A stretch of DNA of 64,000 nucleotides from Daphnia pulex (GCF_021134715.1 NC_060020.1:1426001-1490000); one strand, 5' to 3'. Counted from the stretch's first letter, positions 12,422-22,342 are shown. Notes: generated by a model from the letters alone, not told the origin. Program-made: numbers and translations.

Positions 12422-13154
12422 CTTTCTTATTATGAGTGATGACCCAAAGCATGTCGAACCGTATAACTTGATCGCCCGCGAATACAAAATATTTTTTTTT
12501 TCGTATTTGATACAAGCTGTGAAGCATGTGTGAAGTGTTGAACATTGAAACTTTGAAAGAAAATCAAGCGGCCTCATACGTGATGGATTCAATTATACTA
12601 TGTCTCTAAATTCACAAGGTTCTGTATTTTTCGTATCTTAAAAATATACTAGGGTAAATTCACAAATGTATACATACATTTATCTCAAACAAGCTAAACA
12701 CGTATTTAAACTGTTAAGCTAAAATACGTTCAAGACCTAATACATGGTGACTCATATCAGTGTAACATTTTTTATCATACTTTGTTTATTTTGACTATTT
12801 TTGCGAACAATTTTAGGATACAAGGCTCTGAATTTATACATGATTTATATCTGAAAATCGAATTAATAATTTTTAAATTCTGCAAATATTATTTTTAAAG
12901 CAATCTGGCAATGTCTAGTGCACTGTTTTACCACTTGGTGTCTGAACGTCTGAACAACACAACATCTCGCGTGGTCGGTCGCAAATTTCTATTCGTCTAA
13001 AAGTAGTCTTATTCGTCTTTTTGAATGAAGTTACGAGTAAATTGCATTGCTTCATTGTAAAAACATTCTTTCTCTCTTTCACCCGACGAATTCTAAGTGA
13101 TTATTTAGAGTCTCAGTTTTTCCAAAATCATTAGACAAGACACAATCGTACAAA
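12422..13154. other. Intergenic region, BRD10-like to innexin
   Basis: AT-rich sequence with no supportable ORF. The last ~150 bases, containing pyrimidine-rich sequence and then A-rich sequence before the ATG, are probably innexin promoter and 5' UTR. Confidence 0.4.
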
Positions 13155-14292
13155 ATGTTCGACGTCTTCGGATCGTTGAAAGGCTTGTTGAAGCTCGATT
13201 CTGTCAACATCGACAACAACATTTTCCGACTGCATTACAAAGCAACAGTGATTATTCTCATTTCTTTCTCGTTGTTGGTGACATCACGTCAGTACATAGG
13301 CGATCCTATTGACTGCATCGTTGAGGGCATACCTAGCAATGTGATGGATACATACTGTTGGATCACTTCCACTTTCACCATTCCTACTTCCAAAATTCAA
13401 GAAACAGATAATTTTCATCCAGGAGTCCGTCCACAATATGAAGGCGATCAAGTTAAATACCACCAATACTACCAGTGGGTCTGCTTTGTACTCTTCTTTC
13501 AGGCTCTTCTATTCTATTTTCCATACCACCTCTGGAAGTCTTGGGAAACAGGAAAGATGAAAATGCTCGTGCTAGACCTCAACTGTCCCATCATTGCTGA
13601 AGAAACTAAAAAAGAGCGGATAAAACTGCTAGTCAACTACTTTGCTTCCAACCTGCACAACCACAACTTCTATGCTTTCCGATTCTTCGTCTGCGAAATT
13701 CTCAATTTTATCAACGTTATTGGTCAAATATATTTCGTTGATTTTTTCCTCGGTGGAGAATTCGTCACTTACGGCAGAGATGTTATCAGCATGACCGAAA
13801 TGGAGCCGGAAGATCGCATAGACCCCATGTCTAAGGTAGTATTCGTCATACAATATTAATTTTCGATGCTTGATTTTTACTTGTTAAACATAGGTGTTCC
13901 CTAAAGTTACTAAATGCACGTTCCGAAAATTTGGCCCGTCTGGTACAATAGAGAGAATTGATGGACTATGCATCCTTCCGTTGAACGTTGTCAACGAAAA
14001 AATTTACGTTTTTCTCTGGTTTTGGTTCATCTTGTTGGCTGTGTTGAGCAGCTTGGCGCTGATATATCGTTTAGCTGTTCTCTCGGGATCTCGAACCCGG
14101 ATGTTTCTGTTGAGAGCACAAGCCCAATTAGCACCTTGCAACGAAGTTGAATCGGTGTTTCGAAAATGTCAAATCGGAGATTGGTTTATCCTTGTTCTTC
14201 TCAGCAAAAACATTGACCCTCTCGCCTACAAAGAACTAATCTGTGATCTAGCCTGTCGATTCGAAGGAAGGGAAGAAATTCAACCGGCATAA
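13155..14292 (+). CDS. inx: Innexin gap junction protein, 359 aa
   Basis: Two exons, 13155-13835 and 13894-14292, are separated by a 58-bp intron. The protein starts MFDVFGSLKGLLKLDSVNID, typical of arthropod innexins, and carries the family signature YYQWV at residues 105-109, just before the second membrane helix. Four hydrophobic segments are visible (around 30-48, 108-126, 175-205 and 263-285). Each extracellular loop has two cysteines (DCIVEG/TYCW; TKCTFR/GLCILP), as needed for docking of hemichannels. Length and overall sequence suit the Inx1/Inx2/Inx3 group, but the exact orthologue cannot be set by eye. Innexins form gap junction channels and hemichannels at the plasma membrane of invertebrate cells. 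Confidence 0.95.
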
Positions 14293-16509
14293 TTCTACAT
14301 TAGGGCCAATCAGCAATTACTTCTAGACTTTGTAAGGTTGTATCTTGCGATAATTCTATTTCTTTTGATCGCCATTAATTTTGTTTTTTCATTTAGCACG
14401 TGGATTGATTATGTTTTCATCCCAAAGGTGGTACAAACGTTCTGCATTTTTAACTAAAAGTAGCGCGTTACAAAAGTATAGTTTCTGAACATGAAACCCA
14501 GAAAAGCATCAACCAGGGCATCAACTGAAATCAAAATTTAAATACGGAATTTTTGTTATGTTTTTAGGTATTTTACAAATGATCCTCAAGATTCCTTTGA
14601 ATTGGACCTTGGAAAACTGATCACTTGCCTCATCGAATATGGAAATAAATCCTGGAAATGCGAGATAATCATATCAATAATCTAGTAGAACTTATAAAAA
14701 AACCGTTTCTCTGTTGGTGTAAAATGAGTGTATGAATTAGAATAATTGATATCACCGTTCTATTCACAAGTAAAAGTTGATCAATTGTTCTTAAATTATC
14801 GGTAGTACTGTGTTGGAGACTGCAGTCTAGCAAACATAAACGCTAGCAGTGTAGACCGACGAAGTAAAAATCAATGGATGAAAAGTTTAAGAATGTGAAA
14901 TATTTTTGTGTGGATTTAATAATTTCCACTGGTCCAAATCATCTGATGAAGTTGCCTCCATTTTTCCGATGTCATCTCTTTACAGTTTATTACTCATCTC
15001 TAATTTATTTGTGTATCTGAAGCAGTGATCAAGGTAGTGAAATTATATTGGTGCCAATCACTGCAATTCCCACCTCTCAATAGGAAACACTCAACAAACC
15101 TCCAATGACAGATAGAGGTATAAACTGGTAAAGGTGTGTTACTTATTGTTTGTGCCCTAAACATAATTGAAGTTATTTGTTTCAATAGTTAATTTCAGCA
15201 AATGCATCATCAACAATAAAGAAGTTTCAGTTATTCTTGCAGTTGTTGCTGCTACCCTTTGAATACTGCTAACTGGAGTGCAGTCCTTCCGTCGCCCGGA
15301 AGCATAGAAGGGCGTTCTAGCAGCATCATTCGACTTCTCAACCGACGGCCGGATGGTCACCCTCCATTGCCTCCTACTACCCCTGCTCTCAAACACAGCA
15401 AGTTTTGATCTTCAGATTGTTTGGCTGAATTTTGTGATAAGTGATGACGCCATGGCGGTCTCTTGGTGAAGAGGAGATGATTATGATTTTTGTTCAGGAG
15501 AATATTGCGTGAGTATCAGCTTTTTTCTGTCTTTGCTTTTATTGCTGTTCGTTCCCACCTCATCTTTCTCTACTTATGGGCATACTGTTAAATAATTTGG
15601 GATCTGGAGGTAAACATCTGTAGTAAAATGTAAAAAGTAATCAGATCGAAGGGTTGAGAAATCTGGTCAAGCGGTATCCACACATTGGCCTGCTAAACTT
15701 GAGTAATGGATTTGGTCGAAGAAGACATCTGGCGGCCAGATTTGTTTCCAATTTTGGGGCATAGGCTAACCGCTAGCCCTTTTCTTGGGCTTCTTTTTTT
15801 CTGTTATTAGTTGAAGCGTGGGTTTTGAGAGAAATCGAAGCCGTTTTCCTTTGTTGTGGGCTTTTATGTTAACAAGATTACTTCGCAGTTATATTTCTAT
15901 TTCTGACGGGTTAGCGATGGGGATCGCAATTAATTTTTTTTTTGCACGTGGAATAACCCCGAAAGTGTTCAGTGTAATTTTTGCTGTTGAGGAATCTTAA
16001 GTTTATTGAAGATTTGAAAACCATGCTGCCCATCACTCTGTCTACCATGCCCTAAAAGCTGAGTAACATTTTACATGCACATTGTTCTTAATGGTAAAGT
16101 TATTGATAAAATTTATTAAAAATTTGGATAATGACATTTTAAATGTTTGATTGCAGGCACCATTATGGAACTTCACTTCAGCCATCCAATCTAAGACTTG
16201 CATCAAGTTGTGCAAATTAACATTTACCTTTGCTGCGAACATCAGTGTTATAATGGTTGTAGTCCAGTAAGATGACTAAGATGACTATCTTTCAGAACTT
16301 TTATTTATAAATTAAATTTGTTGAGTTGGAAGCAAAACTTCAGTAGGTTTCAGAAACAAAGCTTTGCTTCTGTTTAGTTTTAATATCTTGGGGGATTTCA
16401 TCAAGTTAACAGCTCTTTATTTCAATCACAAGCAATCTGGACATCCGTTGCGTTCAGTCATTTGAACAGGAATCTAATGGCTGTCAATAGGTGGCTGAAA
16501 TGATTAATG
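14293..16509. other. Intergenic region after innexin
   Basis: About 2.2 kb, AT-rich, with no convincing gene. A minus-strand patch around 15,190-15,396 gives a short open frame with a faint ankyrin-like phrase in one frame (DGRTALQLAVFKG), but it is interrupted by stops. No tRNA or repeat array was recognised. Confidence 0.4.
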
Positions 16510-16682
16510 ATGTCCACCAGGTAGCGCGAGTGTCTTCAGGAACGCATAGCGGCCATTTTGATCCAAGACGCAGCAGAAATTGGTTGTCGGTTGTGACGTT
16601 TCTCACGATGAAAATTAAAAGGTATTTATTGTTAATTTCCTATTGTTATTGAATGTAAAATGTTGATGTGAAAATTTACAGA
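16510..16682 (+). repeat. Direct repeat copy 1 (5' segment of the COX7A-like gene)
   Basis: This 173-bp segment recurs at 16893-17072 with high identity. It holds a CTCF-like motif, a GCCATTTTG (YY1-like) element, a short exon-like stretch with ATGAAAATTAAAAG followed by a GT donor, and a ~60-nt intron ending TTTACAG. It looks like a duplicated promoter plus first exon plus first intron. Confidence 0.85.
16514..16527 (+). promoter_or_regulatory. CTCF-like motif in repeat copy 1
   Basis: CCACCAGGTAGCGC differs from the common CTCF core (CCACYAGRKGGCGC) at one position. This is a motif match by eye only. Confidence 0.3.
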
Positions 16683-17488
16683 AGTACAGATACAGATTTA
16701 TTGACATATTTCCTTTAGATTCAACATGACTAACTGTTTGATGCCAAAGTTAGTTGGAACTCAGTACTCAACTCACTGTAGGTACTCTAACACAGATAAC
16801 TGGTGCTGTGCCTTTCACTTTTCAGCCACAGGCAGGAAAATTATTCTTTACTTCAGAAAATTGTAAGTTTAATTTTTTTATCTTGAACTCCAATGTCCAC
16901 CAGGTAGCGCGAGTGTCTTCAGTGACGCTTAGACGCCATTTTGTTCCAAGACGCAGCAGAGATGGGTTGTTGGTTGTGAGTTGTGACGTTTCTCACGATG
17001 AAAATTAAAAGGTATTTATTGTTAATTTCATATTGTTATTGAATGTAAAATGTTGATGTTAAAATTTACAGATGATTTAGCACGTAGAAACCAATTTGCC
17101 AAATCATTCAACTCAGACTTGGAAGTGCCTGTACATTTCCGAAATGGCGTGCCTCGTGCGTCTCGCTGCCTGTTCTTTGGCGTACGTCTCATCCCATTCA
17201 ACAGCAAAAAGTAATTATTTTGATCAAATGTCTTGCAAAAGTACTACAGATTTAGTTAACATGACTAGAGAGTAGACCAATTTGCTCCGCCACTATAGAA
17301 ATTTTGAATCACATATCAAAGTTATTCTGTTGGACTAGGTAGTTTTCTGTTACTCTTTGTATTCTTTGGTTATAATGAGTATGCATGTGTACACAGTTGT
17401 GTTTCTCGAAAATAATTTTCTTCTCTTAAACAGGTACAACAAACACTTCTTTAACGCTGGTGGTTACCTTGTTGCAGCCAAATGGTGA
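16608..17488 (+). CDS. Small COX7A-like protein, about 81-88 aa (tentative model)
   Basis: Exons 16608-16621, 16719-16777, 17072-17210 and 17434-17488 join in one frame and give about 88 aa; a second in-frame ATG at 16726 would give 81 aa. Residues ~35-51 (FAKSFNSDLEVPVHFRNG) align with the COX7A signature of the form FQEDNxxPVxLKGG, so a respiratory-chain subunit is plausible. However, the single membrane helix expected after that motif is not evident. The tail reads RCLFFGVRLIPFNSKKYNKH and ends GYLVAAKW; the +1 frame over 17150-17200 is more helix-like, so a frameshift or alternative splice is possible. A 31-nt open stretch (16832-16862) could be an alternative exon. The promoter and first exon are duplicated around it. 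Confidence 0.4.
16893..17072 (+). repeat. Direct repeat copy 2 (inside the COX7A-like gene)
   Basis: This second copy of the 173-bp unit, 180 bp here, lies just upstream of the exon starting at 17072. Its terminal TTTACAG serves as that exon's acceptor. It differs from copy 1 by scattered substitutions and a small insertion (GTGAGTT region near 16976). Confidence 0.85.
16897..16910 (+). promoter_or_regulatory. CTCF-like motif in repeat copy 2
   Basis: The 14-mer is identical to that in copy 1, in the same orientation and 383 bp away. Confidence 0.3.
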
Positions 17489-18352
17489 AAGGTGTGACGA
17501 AGACACATTGAACTGTTGTATGCAGCATGTGGTTGCAGTGTAATCCAGAAGTTGCTGTGCCGTTGTAGCTGAGCTGTTCCATCTGGGTTCCTGACTTCAA
17601 AATTTTTGTGTTGTCGTTTTCATCCATGCCATGAAATTGCTCTGTGTTAACTGCTTGCTGAAAAGTTTGATCTGTTGTCTCTCGAGTTTTCATTCAATCA
17701 TGCAGTATACAACTGAGGCAGCCTGATCAATATCAGGTTTGACACAGTCGAGAACTGCTAGATTAAACAAGCTTTCTGCGCCAAACAAATAATAACTTGC
17801 ATATAACTTGCATCATGTTATTATCGCGGTAGAGAAAGCGACAGGCCCCCCCCCCTGGGGGCCACAGGAAAATAAATATGTAAATATTATGAAATAAATT
17901 TTGTATGCAATAAAATATTCGATAAATAAAATAAATTTTGTTGCAATAGAATTTTTCGCGAGAATTTTAAAAACTTTTTATAAGGGGAATTTTTTTAAAA
18001 AAATTTTCAAAAACAAAAGTCTGGACTTAGCAGAACAATAGGTATTTTTAAAAATATAACTTTGAATCTTAGAAAAATATTGGTTGTTGTTCTTTTAATG
18101 ATAGAAAAAAAAATTTATAAAAAGGAAAGAGTAAATATTATTGAAATGTAGACATGAGTTTGAATTTTTATTGTTGTATTTTGCAAGATCAATTATTTGT
18201 AAGTTTACATAGCACTCAGAAATATTTTCTCACATCATCATGCAATTATCAGCAGAAGGAAAGGTATTTAAGGAGAAAATTGAGACATGCACTTGTTATT
18301 TATCAATCAATCTTGTATTTCAGCAATCTTTCAACACATCCAGAGAAATACT
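17489..18352. other. AT-rich intergenic region with a G/C hairpin-like tract
   Basis: No gene is seen. Near 17,846-17,862 a run of C is followed by T and a run of G (CCCC..CTGGGGG), which could fold on itself. The rest is A/T-rich, with many short A and T runs, and precedes the tyrosine-rich pseudogene pair. Confidence 0.4.
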
Positions 18353-19273
18353 TTAGAACTTCGGTGTATAGTTCGGAGCACCGTAAGTAGTGGTGACATA
18401 GTCGGGAGAATTGCTGATGTAATACATATGAACCTTGGTAGTAGTTTGGAGCAGGGTAATACTTAATTCCTCGATGTAGTATACTAGGCAGCGTACGTGG
18501 TTGGGTAATAGGCGGCTTCTTCGGTGTAGTACTTGGGGGCTGCGGTGTTGTAGCCAGGTGTAGAGCAAGTCGTGGTGTAGTAAACTGGAGCATCAGTGTA
18601 GTATTTCTGTTCAACGTAGCACGAAAGAGCAGCTTCTGTGTAGTAAATCGGGACTGCGTAATACTTGGCCGCCTCAGCTGTGGTTGTGTAGATCGGGGCA
18701 GAATAGTACTTTGGCGCTTCGGTGTAGTATTCGACCGTTTTGGTGGAGTAATCAGCGGGAGCTTCGGTGTAGCAGCTGGAAACAGTAGTATTTAGGAAAA
18801 TCGGTGCAATAAGTAGCTGAGAACAGAGTAATACTTGGGAGCCTCGGTGTAGGAGGATGGGCAGCATACGTTGTCAAGTAGTACTCTGTCGCCTTGGTGG
18901 TGTAGTAACTCAGGGCAGAGTAATACTTTAGGGCGTCAGTGTAGTGGCTCGGGGCAGCGTAAGTTGTGGTATAAAACTCCGGTAGTTTTAGTACTTGAAG
19001 ACTTCGGTACAGGAACTGGTCGTTGCGTAACTTGCTTTTGGATAGAAAGGCGGCGGCGTTGCGGTTTAGTTTCCACCATACCAAGGAGACATCACTACAC
19101 CAACGGTCGACCCAGCCATCAACGATACAACACCCAACAGGAGCACGACGCCATAGTTAAATAAACAGTAAATAAATTTAAACATTAATATTAAATATTA
19201 ACAGGCATATTAACAAATAGAAAAAACATAGAATTGATACAAAACTCAATGTAAAATAAGAATATTTACCCAT
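18353..19273 (-). pseudogene. Tyrosine-rich YYTEAP-repeat secreted protein, broken copy A
   Basis: The minus strand encodes degenerate repeats of the type YYTEAPKYYS/YYTTTYAAP, rich in Tyr, Thr, Ala and Pro, ending NYTPKF and a stop at 18355-18353. The first exon (ATGG at 19273-19270, then GTAAAT) is preserved and a signal-peptide-like run NYGVVLLLGVVSLMAGS follows. The expected splice acceptor has become TAT instead of TAG at 19161. An in-frame TAA occurs at 19068-19066 where copy B has CAA. The repeats then jump between all three frames. The copy also lacks the TATA promoter seen above copy B. The parent was probably a secreted extracellular or cuticle-like structural protein; its function is unknown. 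Sequencing error cannot be excluded but would need several independent faults. Confidence 0.7.
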
Positions 19274-19354
19274 AATTGCGAATCGATTACACGATGAGGA
19301 ATGCAGTTGGTGACAGATAGGGCACTGCAGTTCGCGCACGACTTCTTTTTTTCT

Positions 19355-20333
19355 TTACTCCGGGACGTTGGTGTAGTAGCCCGGGGCAGCGTAGGTTGTA
19401 GTGTAGTACTTGAGCGCTTCAGTGTTGTAGTAATGCAGGGCCTTGGTGTAGTAGTTAGGGGCAGCATACATAGACGTGTAGAATTCCGGTGCCTTAGTGA
19501 TGTAGTACTTGGGAGCCTCGGTGTAGTACACTGGGCAGCATACGTTGTTGTGTAATAGGCTTCTTCGGTGTAGTACTTGGGGGCTGCGGTGTTGTAGCTA
19601 GGTGTAGAGCAGGTCGTGGTGTAGTGAACTGGAGCATCAGTGTAGTATTTCTGTTCAACGTAGCACGAAAGAGCAGCTTCTGTGTAGTAAATCGGGACTG
19701 CGTAATACTTGGCCGCCTCAGTTGTGGTTGTGTAGATCGGGGCAGAATAGTACTTTACCGCTTCGGTGTAGTATTCGACCCTTTTTGGTAGAGTAATCAG
19801 CGGGAGCCTCGGTGTAGCAGCTGGGAACAGAGTAGTATTTAGGAAAATCGGTGCAATAAGTAGCTGAGAACAAAGTTATACTTAGAAGCCTCGGTGTAGT
19901 AGGATGGGGCAGCATGCGTAGTCATGTAGTAAGTACTCCGTCGCCTTGGTGGTGTAGTAACTCAGGGCAGAGTAATACTTCAGGGCGTCAGTGTAGTGGC
20001 TCGGGGCAGCGTAAGTTATGGTACAAAACTCCGGTGCCTTAGTAGTGTAGTACTGTAGACCTCGGTGCAGTAACTGGTCGTTGCGTAAGTTGCTTTTGGG
20101 TAGTAAGGCGGCGGTGTTGCAGTTTGGTATCCGCCATACCGAGGAGACATCAGTACACCAGTGGTCGACCCATCAATCAACGATACAACACTCATGAACA
20201 GCATACGACGCCTTATTAACTAGACAGTAAACAAATTCAAGATTAATATTCTATAAGAATTTGCATATTAACAAACAGAAAATAATTGGCATTAATAGAA
20301 ATCTCAAATGTAACAAACAGAATATTTACCCAT
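19355..20333 (-). pseudogene. Tyrosine-rich YYTEAP-repeat secreted protein, broken copy B
   Basis: This is a tandem paralogue of copy A, offset by about 1.06 kb and similar over most of its length. The first exon is ATGG at 20333-20330, with GTAAAT after it, and the acceptor TCTAG at 20222-20220 is intact. A one-base deletion just after the acceptor (TTAATAAGG against TTAACTATGG in copy A) throws the start codon out of frame with the signal peptide MLFMSVVSLIDGS. Later frameshifts interrupt the repeats (for example after EVYSTT, and after KATEYLLHDYACC). The terminal stop after GYYTNVPE is at 19357-19355. A TATA-plus-initiator promoter remains upstream. An internal ATG (MLFMSV..) might still give a short secreted peptide, so transcription is possible. 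Confidence 0.65.
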
Positions 20334-20420
20334 GGATGCGAACTGGCAATAAGGTGAAGAAGGCAGATGGTGACAAATAGTACGCTGCAGTTGTTGCCGT
20401 GTCGGAGATGCTCACTCGAC

Positions 20421-20454
20421 TGATGTCTCTGGCCTTTTTCGTCTCCTTTTTATA
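20421..20454 (-). promoter_or_regulatory. TATA-Inr core promoter of tyrosine-rich copy B
   Basis: TATAAAAAGG starts at 20454 on the minus strand and an arthropod-type initiator TCAGTCGAG has its A at about 20421, a spacing of 33 bp. The ATG of copy B lies about 90 bp downstream. Confidence 0.6.
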
Positions 20455-20527
20455 CGATTTTTTGATCACCCTCACCTCTTAAGCCTTGCGGGTATTGTAC
20501 CTGTTTGATAATGATGAAACACGTACC

Positions 20528-21250
20528 TTTCTCACCCAACCTCTCCGCCGTCGCATGATACGTTTTACATAATGATCTCCGTGACCTTCGAGCGTCAAAC
20601 TGGCCTTTCCTTCTGCAGTTTGAAGTTGCTGGGTGTGGGTCGACAAAAACCAATATCAAAATGAATACCAAATGGTTATGGCTTGCAGCTATTTTACCTG
20701 CTTGATAATGATGATCCCGTTCTCACCCAACCTCTACACCACTGCATAACACGTTTCACGTAATGATCTCCGTGACCTTCGAGCATGAAGGAATGGCGGA
20801 CTTCCCTTTCCTTTTTTAGTTTGACGTTGCTGGGGATGGGTCTACATTTCACTCGACTGATTCTGCTTCACTTTTTCTCTCTCCTTTTATACGATTTGTT
20901 TTCTCACCCTCACCTCGAAAGCCTTGCGGCTATTGTACCTGATTGATAATGGTGCAACACGTGTCGTTCTCACCCAGCCTCTACACCACTGCATGATACG
21001 TTTTACGTAAAGATCTCCGTGACCTTCGAGTATGACTGTCCTTTCCTTCTGCAGGTTGACTTTGCTGGGGATGGGTCTACAACAACCAATATCAAAATGA
21101 ATACCAAATGGTTGTAACACATCCCGTTCTCACCCAACCTCTACACCACTGCATGCCACGTTTTATCTTTTACGTAATGATCTCTGTGACCTTCGAGTGT
21201 GAAGGACATGTAAACTGGTCTTTCCTTCTGCAGGTTAACGTTGCTGGAGA
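20528..21250 (-). repeat. Four-unit promoter-proximal repeat block
   Basis: The motif TGATCTCCGTGACCTTCGAG (plus-strand reading, with small changes) recurs at about 20573, 20764, 21011 and 21179. It sits within larger units that also share TTCTCACCCAACCTCTACACC, CCTTTCCTTCTGCAG and AACCAATATCAAAATGAAT. Units are 170-250 bp apart and partly rearranged. They lie upstream of the tyrosine-rich pseudogenes and probably arose by successive duplication of one promoter region. Minus-strand open frames over the units are short and look incidental. Confidence 0.75.
20858..20891 (-). promoter_or_regulatory. Second, orphan TATA-Inr core promoter
   Basis: TATAAAAGG starts at 20891 on the minus strand and TCAGTCGAG follows with its A at about 20858, again 33 bp apart. 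The elements match the promoter above copy B, but no coding sequence follows within the next 400 bp, only further promoter-type repeat units. Confidence 0.55.
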
Positions 21251-21392
21251 TTGGTTGGTTACGGTTGCGTAAGTCTAGCAACCAAATTTGGTAATAAAGT
21301 CTTGCTATTTTTAAAATTTATCTTGGTTTACTCGCATCAAGTAGTTACTCGGGCCAAAAAAGTGTAAATTAGTAAAAAAAAAAAAAAAAACT

Positions 21393-22342
21393 TTAAATAA
21401 TCGCACAAAAACGCATTATTTCTTCGAAATTAGGTTTCATAAGTCTTTCTTCTTTTTCACGTTGAGACTGCACTTCAACGATGCATTCTGATACCGTGTC
21501 TGGAACTGGAACGACGACGCTGTTGAATAGAACAAGTTTCTTTTCATCAACTATGTGCATTTGAAAAAACGCCTTTAGTGAATATAATATAAATGGAGTT
21601 TTTAAAAATGTACCATTTTTATCCACATCAGATGTGTCACCCGAAGGACCTCCCAGCTCCAAATTTGGTAGTTCTTTCACAAGCCCATCTACATCACTAA
21701 CATCAGATTTTGCAATCATCGCATAGTCTTCATTCAAAGCATGAATGATTTTGCCAAACTTGTTGTACTTCACAGGAGACAATAACACTTTATCACCCAG
21801 GCTAACACGCAAGTAGTCTCTGATACTAGAGTCCATTCTAATTTCGTTGAAATCAATAATGGCATCATCAGCATGTGGAATACTGACTGTCTCTTTATTC
21901 TGTTTTCCTTTAATAAGAACTGAGTCTCCTGAGGAGAGCTCAAGTGAATCTATTGCTTCCTAAAATTGTACATCAAAGCTAAAATAAACCACTTCATAGA
22001 AAAATGTCCTTCTAAACAGACTTACCTTAGACAAATAAACAACACCATCCTCATTAAGATCATTCTCAACCGTCAGCCAAACAGGGTCAAATTGTTTGTT
22101 TGCAATAGACATAGGCAATTTTCCACTTCTATAAAAATGAAACAGTAATTAGAATCAACAAAAACTCCTTTGAGAGTATGAGCCATTTCATGGAAATCTA
22201 ATTCTATTGATGAGTCCAAAATGATAATATGCATGTGAGAACTAAAAGTTGCAGACTCTAGTTTTCACCGAATAAGGCCCCAATGTTTTCACAAGCAATT
22301 TAATCCACAAAACAAAACTTACTCAAAATAGTATTCGTCCAT
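21393..22342 (-). CDS. Stand-alone CDC48/p97 N-domain-like protein, about 229 aa
   Basis: Exons 22342-22323, 22128-22026 and 21959-21393 join in phase. Residues ~18-105 match the double-psi barrel of the p97/CDC48 N domain: LTVENDLNEDGVVYLSKEAI, LELSSGDSVLIKGKQNKETV and IRMDSSIRDYLRVSLGDKVL, followed by KFGKIIHAL. The second sub-domain is much altered, although VPVPDTV near the end matches the APDTV that ends the p97 N domain. No AAA ATPase module follows: the frame ends after EEIMRFCAII. The family N domain binds p97 adaptors such as p47, Npl4/Ufd1 and UBX proteins; whether this protein can do so is inference. A 63-nt AT-rich in-frame segment (about 21,611-21,549) has GT..AG ends and may be an intron, which would give about 208 aa. 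Confidence 0.7.

Noticed and set aside
15157-15396. Minus-strand open frame with a faint ankyrin-like phrase (DGRTALQLAVFKG in another frame)
   Set aside because: The ankyrin-like phrase is flanked by stops, in a different frame from the longer ORF, and no second repeat is visible.
16832-16862. 31-nt open stretch AGKLFFTSEN as a coding exon of the COX7A-like gene
   Set aside because: It reads well into the next exon but cannot be joined in phase to the upstream exon with the visible splice sites; kept only as a possible alternative exon.
20450-21120. Two similar minus-strand ORFs (73 and 77 codons) that could suggest a duplicated small gene
   Set aside because: They overlie the promoter-type repeat units, start from unrelated contexts and are similar only because the DNA units are repeated.
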